In this document: in pieces, positions 6,684 through 15,599 of the stretch | How the letters are laid out: every line of letters starts with the position of its first letter | How positions within the stretch are numbered: position 1 is the stretch's first letter | NCBI RefSeq assembly: GCF_900111155.1 | Contig: NZ_FOGG01000002.1 | Coordinates: forward strand, 271,827 to 335,826 | Reading direction: 5' to 3' | DNA from: Pedobacter rhizosphaerae | Lineage (GTDB): Bacteria; Bacteroidota; Bacteroidia; Sphingobacteriales; Sphingobacteriaceae | Length of the DNA stretch: 64,000 bases | The notes under the pieces: model-generated | Told to the model about the DNA's origin: nothing | Seen by the model: only the letters and a program-made list of their open reading frames with translations | Database searches by the model: none | Made by a program: the position numbers and the translations under genes

Positions 6684-8891
6684 ATGAAAACAGAGTTAGT
6701 GATTGATTTAGAGGCGGAAAAACAAGAAATATTAAAGCGATACAGGGCATTATTACGGGCCAGCAAGTCTACTTTACAAAAAGGCGACAAGAAAGAAATC
6801 CGTAAAGCATTCGATATGGCCTTAGAAAGTCATAAAGATATGCGCCGTAAATCTGGAGAGCCTTATATCTATCACCCTATTGCGGTTGCACAAATTGCAG
6901 CAGAAGAAATCGGTTTGGGAACTACCTCTATTGTATGTGCCTTGTTGCATGATGTTGTAGAAGATACCAATATTACTTTAGAAGATATTGAGCGTGAATT
7001 CGGAAAGAAAACGGCCAAAATTATTGATGGCCTGACCAAAATCTCCGGTGTTTTCGATACCAATAGCTCCTTACAGGCAGAGAATTTCCGTAAAATGCTG
7101 CTTACCCTGGCAGATGATGTACGGGTGATTTTAATCAAATTAGCCGATCGCCTGCACAACATGCGAACAATGGATTTCATGCCTCGACACAAACAGTTGA
7201 AGATAGCTTCTGAAACCATTTACCTGTATGCTCCCCTCGCCCATCGTTTAGGACTTTATGCCATAAAATCTGAACTGGAAGATCTTTCAATGAAATATCT
7301 GGAGCCAGATACCTATAAGTTTATCGCTAAAAAACTAAATGAGAAAAAGGCAGAACGGGCACTGTTTATCAAAAAATTCGTAGAACCTATTGATGAAATT
7401 GTGCATGAGCAAGGTTTAGTAGCCGATGTGTATGGCCGTCCAAAGTCTATTCATTCCATCTGGAATAAGATGAAAAAGAAAAATATCCCCTTCGAAGAGG
7501 TGTATGATCTTTTCGCTATCCGGATTATTTTAGATAGCCCGCCAGAAAATGAAAAAGCCGATTGCTGGAAAGCCTATTCCATCGTTACCGACCTTTATCG
7601 TCCAAATCCTGATCGTTTAAGAGATTGGGTATCTTCTCCAAAGGGAAATGGTTACGAAAGTTTGCACACCACGGTAATGGGGCCTAGAGGACAATGGGTT
7701 GAGGTTCAGATCCGTACACAACGCATGAATGAAATTGCCGAAAAAGGTTTCGCAGCCCATTGGAAATATAAAGAATCGAGCAATGACAATGGTTTAGATC
7801 AATGGATCCAGAAGGTGCGTGAAATGTTAAGCAATCCGGAAGCCAATGCTTTAGATTTCTTAGACGACTTCAAAATGAACCTTTTCTCCGATGAGATCTT
7901 CATTTTTACCCCTAAGGGAGCTTTAATCCAGTTGCCATTGGGTGCTACGGCGCTCGATTTCGCTTTTGAGATTCATACAGATGTAGGCGCAACCTGTATT
8001 GGTGCGAAAGTAAACCATAAACTGGTACCAATTTCTTACAAATTACAAAATGGAGATCAGGTAGAAATCATCACTTCAAGCAAGCAAACACCAAAAGAAG
8101 ACTGGCTTAATGTGGTGGTAACCGCAAAGGCGAAATCCAAGATCAAATCCTCACTAAAAGAAGAAAAGCGTAAAATTGCCGAAGAAGGTAAAGAAATTTT
8201 AGAACGTAAGCTCAAATCTTTAAAAATCACTTACAATACCGATAACCTCAATAAAATCAGTTATTTCTTTAAGCTTCCTTCTACGCAGGAACTTTTTGTA
8301 AATGTGGCCTTAGGAAAAATAGAACTTAAAGACATTAAGGAATATTTATCAAGCGAAAAAGAGATAGAGCACCGCGGCCCTGAACGCCCTGAAAACCTGA
8401 GTGTTGATGGTATAAAGAGCAAAATGAAGGGTACCGAATCCGATATTTTACTTATCGGAGAAGATATGCAGCGTATTGATTATACACTTGCTGCCTGCTG
8501 TAATCCTATTCCTGGAGATGATGTTTTTGGTTTTATTACCGTAAGTGATGGCATCAAAATCCACCGCACCAATTGCCCGAATGCCGCTCAATTAATGGCC
8601 AATTACGGCTACCGTGTGGTGAAGGCTAAGTGGAATAAACAAAAAGAACTCACCTTCCTTACCGGATTGAAAATAGTAGGGATTGATGATGTAGGATTGA
8701 TTAACAACATCACAAAGGTGATTTCAGGTGATTTTAAGGTAAACATGCGTTCCATAACAGTAGATACCAACGAAGGCATTTTCGAAGGCTCAATTATGAT
8801 CTTTGTAAACGATACAGAACATTTAGAGAATTTAATTAAAAATCTATTGAAAGTTAGAGGAGTAACAAGCGTAACCCGTTTTGATGCATAG
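6684..8891 (+). CDS. rel: Bifunctional (p)ppGpp synthetase/hydrolase, Rel/SpoT type
   Basis: 735-residue stringent-response enzyme of normal length. It makes pppGpp/ppGpp from ATP and GTP/GDP and also hydrolyses it. Domains in order: HD hydrolase (about 40-190; catalytic LLHDVVEDT intact, so hydrolysis should be active), synthetase (about 230-370; GRPKSIHSIWNKM, SPKGNGYESLHTTV, QIRTQRMNEIAEKGFAAHWKYK), TGS (about 400-465; IFTPKGALIQLPLGATALDFA), a Cys-containing domain (AACCNPIPGDDVFGF) and a C-terminal ACT domain (about 660-735). It is followed by fur and purA on the same strand, an order I recall from other Bacteroidota. It lies head-to-head with the DUF4294 operon. The C-terminal domains would sense ribosome state. 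Confidence 0.93.
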   Translation: MKTELVIDLEAEKQEILKRYRALLRASKSTLQKGDKKEIRKAFDMALESHKDMRRKSGEPYIYHPIAVAQIAAEEIGLGTTSIVCALLHDVVEDTNITLEDIEREFGKKTAKIIDGLTKISGVFDTNSSLQAENFRKMLLTLADDVRVILIKLADRLHNMRTMDFMPRHKQLKIASETIYLYAPLAHRLGLYAIKSELEDLSMKYLEPDTYKFIAKKLNEKKAERALFIKKFVEPIDEIVHEQGLVADVYGRPKSIHSIWNKMKKKNIPFEEVYDLFAIRIILDSPPENEKADCWKAYSIVTDLYRPNPDRLRDWVSSPKGNGYESLHTTVMGPRGQWVEVQIRTQRMNEIAEKGFAAHWKYKESSNDNGLDQWIQKVREMLSNPEANALDFLDDFKMNLFSDEIFIFTPKGALIQLPLGATALDFAFEIHTDVGATCIGAKVNHKLVPISYKLQNGDQVEIITSSKQTPKEDWLNVVVTAKAKSKIKSSLKEEKRKIAEEGKEILERKLKSLKITYNTDNLNKISYFFKLPSTQELFVNVALGKIELKDIKEYLSSEKEIEHRGPERPENLSVDGIKSKMKGTESDILLIGEDMQRIDYTLAACCNPIPGDDVFGFITVSDGIKIHRTNCPNAAQLMANYGYRVVKAKWNKQKELTFLTGLKIVGIDDVGLINNITKVISGDFKVNMRSITVDTNEGIFEGSIMIFVNDTEHLENLIKNLLKVRGVTSVTRFDA

Positions 8892-8926
8892 TTAGATTAG
8901 AATTATGGCGTTCGAAATCCTAAGTC

Positions 8927-8960
8927 GCATACTTTTAGGCCAATTGGCTCAGAAGTATGC
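8927..8960. repeat. 34-bp near-perfect palindrome between rel and fur
   Basis: Two 17-base arms meet with no loop: 8927-8943 and 8944-8960, starting GCATACTT and ending AAGTATGC. All positions pair apart from one A-C mismatch, with two G-U pairs. No T run follows, so an intrinsic terminator is unlikely. An operator or a repeat element is more plausible. Confidence 0.6.
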
Positions 8961-9027
8961 GTCTCGAAGACCTAACATTCTTACAACATTTAAACAAACT
9001 AACGCTAGAACAATCAAACTATTTACC

Positions 9028-9035
9028 TACCTTTG
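9028..9035 (+). promoter_or_regulatory. Promoter -7 box of fur
   Basis: TACCTTTG matches TAnnTTTG and lies 17 bases before the fur ATG. No convincing -33 box is visible, which could mean dependence on an activator or on the palindrome at 8927-8960. Confidence 0.5.
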
Positions 9036-9052
9036 ATGGGAGTTAAAAAACT

Positions 9053-9544
9053 ATGTCTGAACAAAAAACAAATGAGCTCGTTCGTAAGATTTTTGAAGCT
9101 TATTTAGAGAACAAAAATCTGAGAAAAACACCTGAGCGTTTCGCCATACTAGAAGAAATCTATTCAAGAAACGATCACTTCGATGTAGAAACCCTCTACA
9201 TCCATATGAAAAACCAAAAATATCGTGTTAGCCGTGCTACGGTTTATAATACCTTAGAGTTATTGGTTTCATGTGATTTAGTTACCAAACACCAGTTTGG
9301 TAAGAACATGGCACAGTTCGAAAAATCTTACGGCTATCGCCAGCACGACCATGTAATCTGTATTGAGTGTGGTAAAGTGGTCGAATTCTGTGATCCACGT
9401 ATTCACCAAATCCAATCTATGGTTGGAGATTTACTCAAATTCGATATCAAACACCACTCTTTAAATCTTTATGGTTTCTGCTCTGATTGTAGTGTAGCCA
9501 GAAAAGTAAGTGAAAATGCCGCTGAAAAGCTAGAAGCAAATTAA
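9053..9544 (+). CDS. fur: Fur-family metal-dependent transcriptional repressor
   Basis: 163-residue DNA-binding regulator of the Fur/PerR/Zur family. The N-terminal winged helix (about 10-90) contains LRKTPERFAILEEIYS and the recognition region YRVSRATVYNTLELLV. The C-terminal dimerisation domain has the metal pattern HDHVICIECGKVVEFCD and a second CxxC (GFCSDC), giving the structural zinc site, plus His residues for the regulatory site. Sequence does not separate Fur from PerR or Zur here. It follows rel and is 37 bases upstream of purA, probably in one transcript with it. Confidence 0.85.
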   Translation: MSEQKTNELVRKIFEAYLENKNLRKTPERFAILEEIYSRNDHFDVETLYIHMKNQKYRVSRATVYNTLELLVSCDLVTKHQFGKNMAQFEKSYGYRQHDHVICIECGKVVEFCDPRIHQIQSMVGDLLKFDIKHHSLNLYGFCSDCSVARKVSENAAEKLEAN

Positions 9545-9560
9545 ATCAATAAAAAAATAA

Positions 9561-10859
<1,299 letters not shown>

Positions 10860-10886
10860 AAACTAGTTAATACAACAAGAGAATAT

Positions 10887-10913
10887 AAAAGCAATCCTTA
10901 GTGGGTTGCTTTT
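10887..10913 (+). terminator. Intrinsic terminator of purA
   Basis: Arms at 10887-10897 (AAAAGCAATCC) and 10903-10913 (GGGTTGCTTTT) pair over 11 bp with one G-U pair around a 5-base loop. The T run is part of the right arm. Confidence 0.75.
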
Positions 10914-11000
10914 CCTGTTTAAGAAATCCAATAATAAACTCCTTCTTGCTCTTATAAAGCTCGTCATGTTGACCTGTAATGCAGTGGAAAGGTAAGTAGT

Positions 11001-11080
11001 AATTTATTTCAGCATCTTTTAGAATAGACCCTGAAACAAGTTCAGGGGGACGAATATATTGGAACAGCAACTTGTTTCAG
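11001..11080. repeat. Hairpin repeat of the CTGAAAYAARTTCAG family
   Basis: CCCTGAA at 11029-11035 and TTCAGGG at 11041-11047 form a stem around ACAAG. Flanking pieces (TTTATTTCAGCATCTTTT at 11003-11020, and CTTGTTTCAGCATCTT near 11070) are the same words as in the repeat cluster at 30294-30640. This dispersed element lies directly upstream of pabB and explains the spurious N-terminal extension of that frame. Confidence 0.6.
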
Positions 11081-11109
11081 CATCTTGCCAAAATTACCTT
11101 GTGTTTAGC

Positions 11110-11117
11110 TACCTTTG
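11110..11117 (+). promoter_or_regulatory. Promoter -7 box of pabB
   Basis: TACCTTTG lies inside the longer open frame that starts at TTG 11059. Transcription would begin near 11121-11124, just before TTG 11125. The real start must therefore be downstream of this box. Confidence 0.55.
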
Positions 11118-11124
11118 CCGCAAC

Positions 11125-12426
11125 TTGAAAAACCAACAGCACATACTAGATTTTAAACGAAAAGCGTTGCATTGGGCGAACCAATTCGAGGTTTGCTGTT
11201 TCCTGGATTCCAATCAATATAACGACGCTTATTCTAAATACGATTTTGTTTTAGCTGCAGGTTGCAAAAGTGCATTAAAAACGTCGAATAATGATGCTTT
11301 TGAACAACTGAAAGCCTTTTATGAAAAACACCCTCAGTGGATGTTTGGCTATTTCAGTTACGATCTTAAGAATGCTACAGAAAACCTGAAGTCAGACAAT
11401 CCAGATTATCTAAGCTTCCCGGCACTTTACTTCTTTATTCCCGAATACCTGATTGCTTCCAGAAATGGAAATATTGAAATCATCATTGGCGATCCATCGA
11501 TTCTTCAACAAATAGACGATTTTAAGGTCACCAGCCATCCATCAACACCAGCACTAAGCATCCAGTCCAGATTACCTCGAAAAACCTATATCGATAGCGT
11601 AAATGCTTTAAAGACACACATTGTTCGGGGTGATATATACGAAATTAATTTTTGCCAGGAGTTTTTTGCCGAAAATGCAAGGGTAAATCCATTGCAGACT
11701 TTTGAGCTGCTAAATACAATATCGCCTACTCCGTTTGCGGGTTACTTTAAAGTTTACGATCAATATATTCTTTCCGCAACACCAGAAAGATTCTTATGCA
11801 AAAGAGGCAATAAATTAATTTCCCAGCCTATAAAAGGTACTGCAAGAAGAAGTGCCAACCTGCAGGAAGATAATGCCATAAAAACGGCATTGCGTAACGA
11901 TGTAAAAGAGCAGGCAGAAAATGTGATGATCGTCGACTTAGTGCGCCACGATCTAACTAAATCAGCTGTAAAGGGATCGGTAAAAGTGGATGAGCTTTTC
12001 GGAATCTACAGCTTTCCTCAAGTCCATCAAATGATTTCAACCGTCAGCTGCGAGTTAAATCCAGAAATACATTTTATTGACGCAATTAAGAATACCTTCC
12101 CGATGGGATCAATGACAGGGGCACCTAAAATAAAGGCTATGCAATTGATAGAAAGATATGAAACCACCAAGAGAGGTGTATATTCAGGTTCTTTTGGTTG
12201 TATTAGCCCTGATGGCGAGTTCGATTTCAATGTGATCATCCGCAGTATTCTCTACGATGCCAAAACTCAATACCTGTCATTTCAGGTGGGCGGTGCAATT
12301 ACCTATCAATGCGAAGCCGAGAAAGAATATGAGGAATGCTTACTAAAGGCAAGCGCCATTTTGAAGGTACTGGAAACCCATGGTTCGTGCCCCACGAACC
12401 ATTTCATAACCCACGAACCATCATAA
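11125..12426 (+). CDS. pabB: Aminodeoxychorismate synthase component I
   Basis: 433-residue chorismate-binding enzyme of the anthranilate synthase I/PabB family. With a glutaminase subunit it aminates chorismate to 4-amino-4-deoxychorismate for folate. Signature motifs are PIKGTARR, LVRHDLTKSA, FPMGSMTGAPKIKAM and GGAITYQCEAEKEYEECLLKA, the last being typical of PabB-type enzymes. I chose TTG 11125 (LKNQQHILDF) because the frame upstream is repeat sequence and carries a promoter box at 11110-11117. The last 15 or so residues (THGSCPTNHFITHEPS) are encoded by a hairpin repeat and do not look like family sequence. No pabA or pabC is adjacent; a class IV aminotransferase at 36609 could serve as lyase. 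Being TrpE is unlikely given the motifs and isolation from trp genes. Confidence 0.85.
   Translation: MKNQQHILDFKRKALHWANQFEVCCFLDSNQYNDAYSKYDFVLAAGCKSALKTSNNDAFEQLKAFYEKHPQWMFGYFSYDLKNATENLKSDNPDYLSFPALYFFIPEYLIASRNGNIEIIIGDPSILQQIDDFKVTSHPSTPALSIQSRLPRKTYIDSVNALKTHIVRGDIYEINFCQEFFAENARVNPLQTFELLNTISPTPFAGYFKVYDQYILSATPERFLCKRGNKLISQPIKGTARRSANLQEDNAIKTALRNDVKEQAENVMIVDLVRHDLTKSAVKGSVKVDELFGIYSFPQVHQMISTVSCELNPEIHFIDAIKNTFPMGSMTGAPKIKAMQLIERYETTKRGVYSGSFGCISPDGEFDFNVIIRSILYDAKTQYLSFQVGGAITYQCEAEKEYEECLLKASAILKVLETHGSCPTNHFITHEPS
12380..12402. repeat. Hairpin repeat inside the pabB 3' end
   Basis: ATGGTTCGTG (12380-12389), loop CCC, CACGAACCAT (12393-12402): a perfect 10-bp stem within the coding sequence. 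A further half copy, CCCACGAACCAT, follows at about 12410-12421. It is a sequence variant of the hairpin at 12432-12456. Confidence 0.7.
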
Positions 12427-12431
12427 AACAA

Positions 12432-12456
12432 ATTGGTCCGTGTATCACGGACCAAT
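12432..12456. terminator. Perfect hairpin between convergent genes, likely bidirectional terminator
   Basis: ATTGGTCCGTG, loop TAT, CACGGACCAAT: an 11-bp perfect stem in the gap between pabB and the M48 protease gene. It lacks a strong T run on the plus side, so it may be a repeat element that has taken on the role. Confidence 0.6.
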
Positions 12457-12460
12457 CTGC

Positions 12461-13267
12461 TTACTTTTTATAATACTGTTGCGCTTCAGGCAAATATTTT
12501 TGAATTTGAGCGATACGTGTAGCATCGCTTGGGTGGGTGCTTAAAAATTCTGCTGGCTTTTGAGCATTTGCAGAAGCTGCGGCCATCCTATTCCAGAAAC
12601 TAACAGATGATTGTGGATTATATCCGGCCATGGCCATAAAAATTAAACCCAACCTGTCTGCCTCTAACTCCTGGTTACGGCTAAATTTAAGCATAGCCAC
12701 TGGCGTACCAACACCATATAAAGTATTAAAAATCGATTGTGTTTTAGGATTTTTAGATAGCGCTACACCGCCCAATGTACCAAGGCCCTGAGCTACCATC
12801 TCACTCGACATTCTTTCAGCAGAATGGCCTGCAATGGCGTGTGCAATTTCGTGCCCCATTACGGTAGCTAAACCTGCATCATCCTGTGTTACAGGCAATA
12901 TACCGGTATAAACAACAATCTTACCACCTGGCATACACCATGCATTTTTTTCATTGTTTTGCACCACATTAACTTCCCATTTATAATCCTTGATTAAGTT
13001 GCCGTAGTTATTGTTATTCATGTAGGTTTGAACCGCAGAAATTAATCGGCTTCCAATTGTTTTCACCTTTAAGGCCTGAGCATTTGAAGCAGGCAATACC
13101 GTTGTTTTATTCTCGGTTAAGAATTCGCTATAGGCTTGAAAAGCCATTGGCAAAACTTGATCATTGCTCACTAAATCTAATCGGCTACGTCCAGTTAAAG
13201 GGACAGTAGAGCAAGAATTCATCAATAGTGTTGCAGCAACGCAAGCAGTTAGTAGTACCCTTTTCAT
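12461..13267 (-). CDS. M48-family metalloprotease lipoprotein
   Basis: 268 residues. The signal peptide ends in the lipobox MNSC with the lipidated Cys at 19, so it is anchored to a membrane facing the periplasm. The M48 zinc site is HEIAH at 139-143 with the third ligand Glu in NQELEADRLG (about 202). The cysteine-free catalytic core and the length match small LoiP/BepA-like proteases without TPR repeats. Such enzymes degrade misfolded envelope proteins. The region before the active site (NAWCMPGGKIVVYTGIL) is conserved in the group. It is convergent with pabB and separated from plsY by 85 bases. Confidence 0.9.
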   Translation of the reverse strand: MKRVLLTACVAATLLMNSCSTVPLTGRSRLDLVSNDQVLPMAFQAYSEFLTENKTTVLPASNAQALKVKTIGSRLISAVQTYMNNNNYGNLIKDYKWEVNVVQNNEKNAWCMPGGKIVVYTGILPVTQDDAGLATVMGHEIAHAIAGHSAERMSSEMVAQGLGTLGGVALSKNPKTQSIFNTLYGVGTPVAMLKFSRNQELEADRLGLIFMAMAGYNPQSSVSFWNRMAAASANAQKPAEFLSTHPSDATRIAQIQKYLPEAQQYYKK

Positions 13268-13352
13268 ATAGTTTTTTTGTTAATGATTTAGTTTCCTTAT
13301 CCTAAACATTGCTGTTTAAAATAAGTTTCAAAAGAGATAATGATTTGTTAAA

Positions 13353-14000
13353 TTAATTAGTTTTCTTCTTAAACAAATACACTTTTGATTCTTTGCCTTT
13401 AAGCAATCTTTCGAGATTTTTTTGGTGGGTAACTAAGATTAAAATGCAAACGCACATACCATACAGTACCTCAGACTTAATAGACACCTGGAATAAAAAC
13501 ACCACACTGAGTGGGAAAGTAAATCCGGCGCAAATTGAGCTTAGGGAAACATATTTGGTGATTAGCAGTACTACCACAAAAACCAGAACGCAAAGCATAG
13601 ATGCCGGGAAGTTAACTGCTAAAACCATTCCAAAAAGTGTAGCCACTCCTTTGCCTCCCCTAAACCCAGCAAAGATGGGAAACAAATGCCCCATAACAGC
13701 AGTAACACCAAGTGCGAGCTGGTAATTCACGAAAACAACTGAATTTTGAGGGCCTGTAACAGACATGCCTATGAGATAGGCCAAATTGGTTGCTGTATAG
13801 CCTTTGGCAATGTCGATAAGCATTACCGCAATACCGGCCTTTTTGCCCAACACCCTAAAAGTATTGGTTGCCCCTGCATTGCCGCTGCCGTACTCTCTAA
13901 CGTCAACACCATAAAAGGCCTGACCCAGCCATACTGCTGTTGGTATCGAGCCAAAAAGGTATGCCGCTAATAGAGCAGTAAGAGAATAAACCGTGACCAT
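13353..14000 (-). CDS. plsY: Acyl-phosphate:glycerol-3-phosphate acyltransferase PlsY
   Basis: 215-residue inner-membrane enzyme transferring an acyl group from acyl-phosphate to glycerol 3-phosphate, the first step of phospholipid synthesis. Family motifs are present in order: GSIPTAVWLG near the N-terminus, GSGNAGATNTFRVLGKKAG (phosphate-binding loop), GHLFPIFAGFRGGKGVAT, and a hydrophobic pattern giving about five membrane segments. Basic residues dominate the C-terminal tail (RLLKGKESKVYLFKKKTN). It lies between nadC and the M48 protease gene, all on the minus strand. Confidence 0.93.
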   Translation of the reverse strand: MVTVYSLTALLAAYLFGSIPTAVWLGQAFYGVDVREYGSGNAGATNTFRVLGKKAGIAVMLIDIAKGYTATNLAYLIGMSVTGPQNSVVFVNYQLALGVTAVMGHLFPIFAGFRGGKGVATLFGMVLAVNFPASMLCVLVFVVVLLITKYVSLSSICAGFTFPLSVVFLFQVSIKSEVLYGMCVCILILVTHQKNLERLLKGKESKVYLFKKKTN

Positions 14001-14050
14001 ACCCTACAATGATACAAAAAATAAGCTTGTAATTTTATAGCAAATCACCT

Positions 14051-14893
14051 TTAATAAGCTTTTAAACTCATATCCAAACTTTTAACCGAATGCGTTAGAG
14101 CGCCCATAGAAATGTAATCTACTCCACATGCGGCATAATCTGCCACATTTTCTGAGGTAATTCCTCCCGATGCTTCCGTAACAAACTTTTCAGCTATCTG
14201 CTTTACAGCCGCACGTAAATTATCAAAGCTAAAATTATCCAGCATGATCCTATCCACGCCGCCAACTTCAAGCACTTGTGTAAGCTCTTCCAGATTTCTT
14301 ACTTCAATTTCTATTTGTAGCGATTTATTGTGATCTTTTAAGTATTGGTGTGCAGCGTTAATAGCCTTTGCAATACCGCCCGCATAATCAACATGATTAT
14401 CTTTAATGAGAATCATATCGTACAGGCCTATTCTGTGGTTAACACCTCCACCAATTCTTACCGCCCATTTCTCTATGTACCGAAGTCCGGGGGTAGTTTT
14501 ACGGGTATCTAAAATTTGCGTTTTAGTGCCTTCCAGCTTGGCTACAATCAGATGTGTTTGAGTAGCAATGCCACTCATGCGTTGCATGCAGTTTAAAACC
14601 AACCGTTCTGCTATTAAAATAGAATGGGTACTACCCGATACCGTTAAAACAATATCTCCTACTTTTACCGCAGCTCCATCCTGGATAAATACTTCAACGG
14701 CAAGCGCCGAATCTACAACTTTAAAAATCTCTAACGCGAGTTCTACGCCTGCTAAAACACCATTTTCTTTGATAATGAGCTTAGCCTTTCCCTGAGTTCC
14801 CGGCGGAATCGTTGAAAGTGAGGTATGATCGCCGTCACCAACATCTTCGGTTAGGGCATTTTTTATGAATTGATGTATCAGTTGAGTATCCAA
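14051..14893 (-). CDS. nadC: Nicotinate-nucleotide diphosphorylase (carboxylating)
   Basis: 280-residue quinolinate phosphoribosyltransferase: quinolinate plus PRPP gives nicotinate mononucleotide, CO2 and PPi, in de novo NAD synthesis. Key motifs are NALTEDVGDGDHTS, RLVLNCMQRMSGIATQT, TRKTTPGLRYIEKWAVRIGGGVNHR (quinolinate and PRPP contacts), LIKDNHV, and IEIEVRNLEE. The frame is open up to TTG 14914, but that TTG is the end of a TATTTTTG promoter box, so I take the TTG at 14893 (reading MDTQLIHQFIKNAL) as the start; this fits the usual N-terminus. The DUF4783 gene lies upstream on the same strand. Confidence 0.92.
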   Translation of the reverse strand: MDTQLIHQFIKNALTEDVGDGDHTSLSTIPPGTQGKAKLIIKENGVLAGVELALEIFKVVDSALAVEVFIQDGAAVKVGDIVLTVSGSTHSILIAERLVLNCMQRMSGIATQTHLIVAKLEGTKTQILDTRKTTPGLRYIEKWAVRIGGGVNHRIGLYDMILIKDNHVDYAGGIAKAINAAHQYLKDHNKSLQIEIEVRNLEELTQVLEVGGVDRIMLDNFSFDNLRAAVKQIAEKFVTEASGGITSENVADYAACGVDYISMGALTHSVKSLDMSLKAY

Positions 14894-14911
14894 AATATCG
14901 GCTTTATGCCG

Positions 14912-14919
14912 CAAAAATA
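14912..14919 (-). promoter_or_regulatory. Promoter -7 box of nadC
   Basis: The minus strand reads TATTTTTG, a full TAnnTTTG match, 18 bases before TTG 14893. Confidence 0.5.
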
Positions 14920-14973
14920 AGAATTATTTACGATCAGGCAATTAACTGGCAATAGTTTAGTTTACAGTATTGA

Positions 14974-15372
14974 TTAATCCTTCGCCGGCTCTATCCGTAA
15001 TTCCGTAATCAAAAAGCTGGTATTAAACTTTTTCATGGTAATGGATACCCTAAAGGTTTCCTTAGAGGTAGTGTAGAGCAGCACACCAAATCTATAATTG
15101 GGATTGGTATTAATTTTATGAAAAATGCTGGTTTTTACCGGAGGATGTTTGGAAAAAAAATCTTTTAAAATTTGTTCACCTTGTGCTTTAGAGTATACAT
15201 CTTCTTCATCTATAATAATCAATTCTATGGTTGAAGAAAAGCTTTTAGCAATCTCTTTTGAATTACTCGACCTGAAATACGAGGATAAATCGTCAATAAT
15301 ATCGGCCTGGTAGCCTATAGAACGATATATAGGGGACAAACTAATAATCAATAAAAATATGCTCCGGATCAT
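14974..15372 (-). CDS. DUF4783 family exported protein
   Basis: 132 residues with an N-terminal hydrophobic signal (about 1-20), then an NTF2-like alpha+beta domain: DIIDDLSSYFRSSNSKEIAKSF, SKAQGEQILKDFFSKHPP and the C-terminal strand pattern SFLITELRIE. This fits DUF4783, a Bacteroidota family often next to nadC. Function is not established; the fold suggests a ligand-binding or scaffold role in the periplasm. An inverted repeat (15374-15390) abuts its start codon. Confidence 0.8.
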   Translation of the reverse strand: MIRSIFLLIISLSPIYRSIGYQADIIDDLSSYFRSSNSKEIAKSFSSTIELIIIDEEDVYSKAQGEQILKDFFSKHPPVKTSIFHKINTNPNYRFGVLLYTTSKETFRVSITMKKFNTSFLITELRIEPAKD

Positions 15373-15373
15373 T

Positions 15374-15390
15374 TCTGTACAATATACAGA
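15374..15390. promoter_or_regulatory. Inverted repeat touching the DUF4783 start, possible operator
   Basis: TCTGTA, CAATA, TACAGA: a 6-bp inverted repeat over 17 bases beginning one base upstream of the start codon, in the divergent gap to gpmI. The regulator is unknown. Confidence 0.35.
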
Positions 15391-15599
15391 ATCGATCAGC
15401 TAAAATTATGCCATTAGCTTATCAAAAAAAGGAAATCATAATTTATATAAGTTTCAAGAAAGCTATATTTGCCTAGCATTAACCAAAACACTACAATTCG
15501 TAAAATGTTTTAGTTAATCATGTATTTGAATGTTAATGGTAAGAAATCCGCCCATCAGGTGTATAATATTGTGTATTTTCTTACCCAAAAATAAAAACA

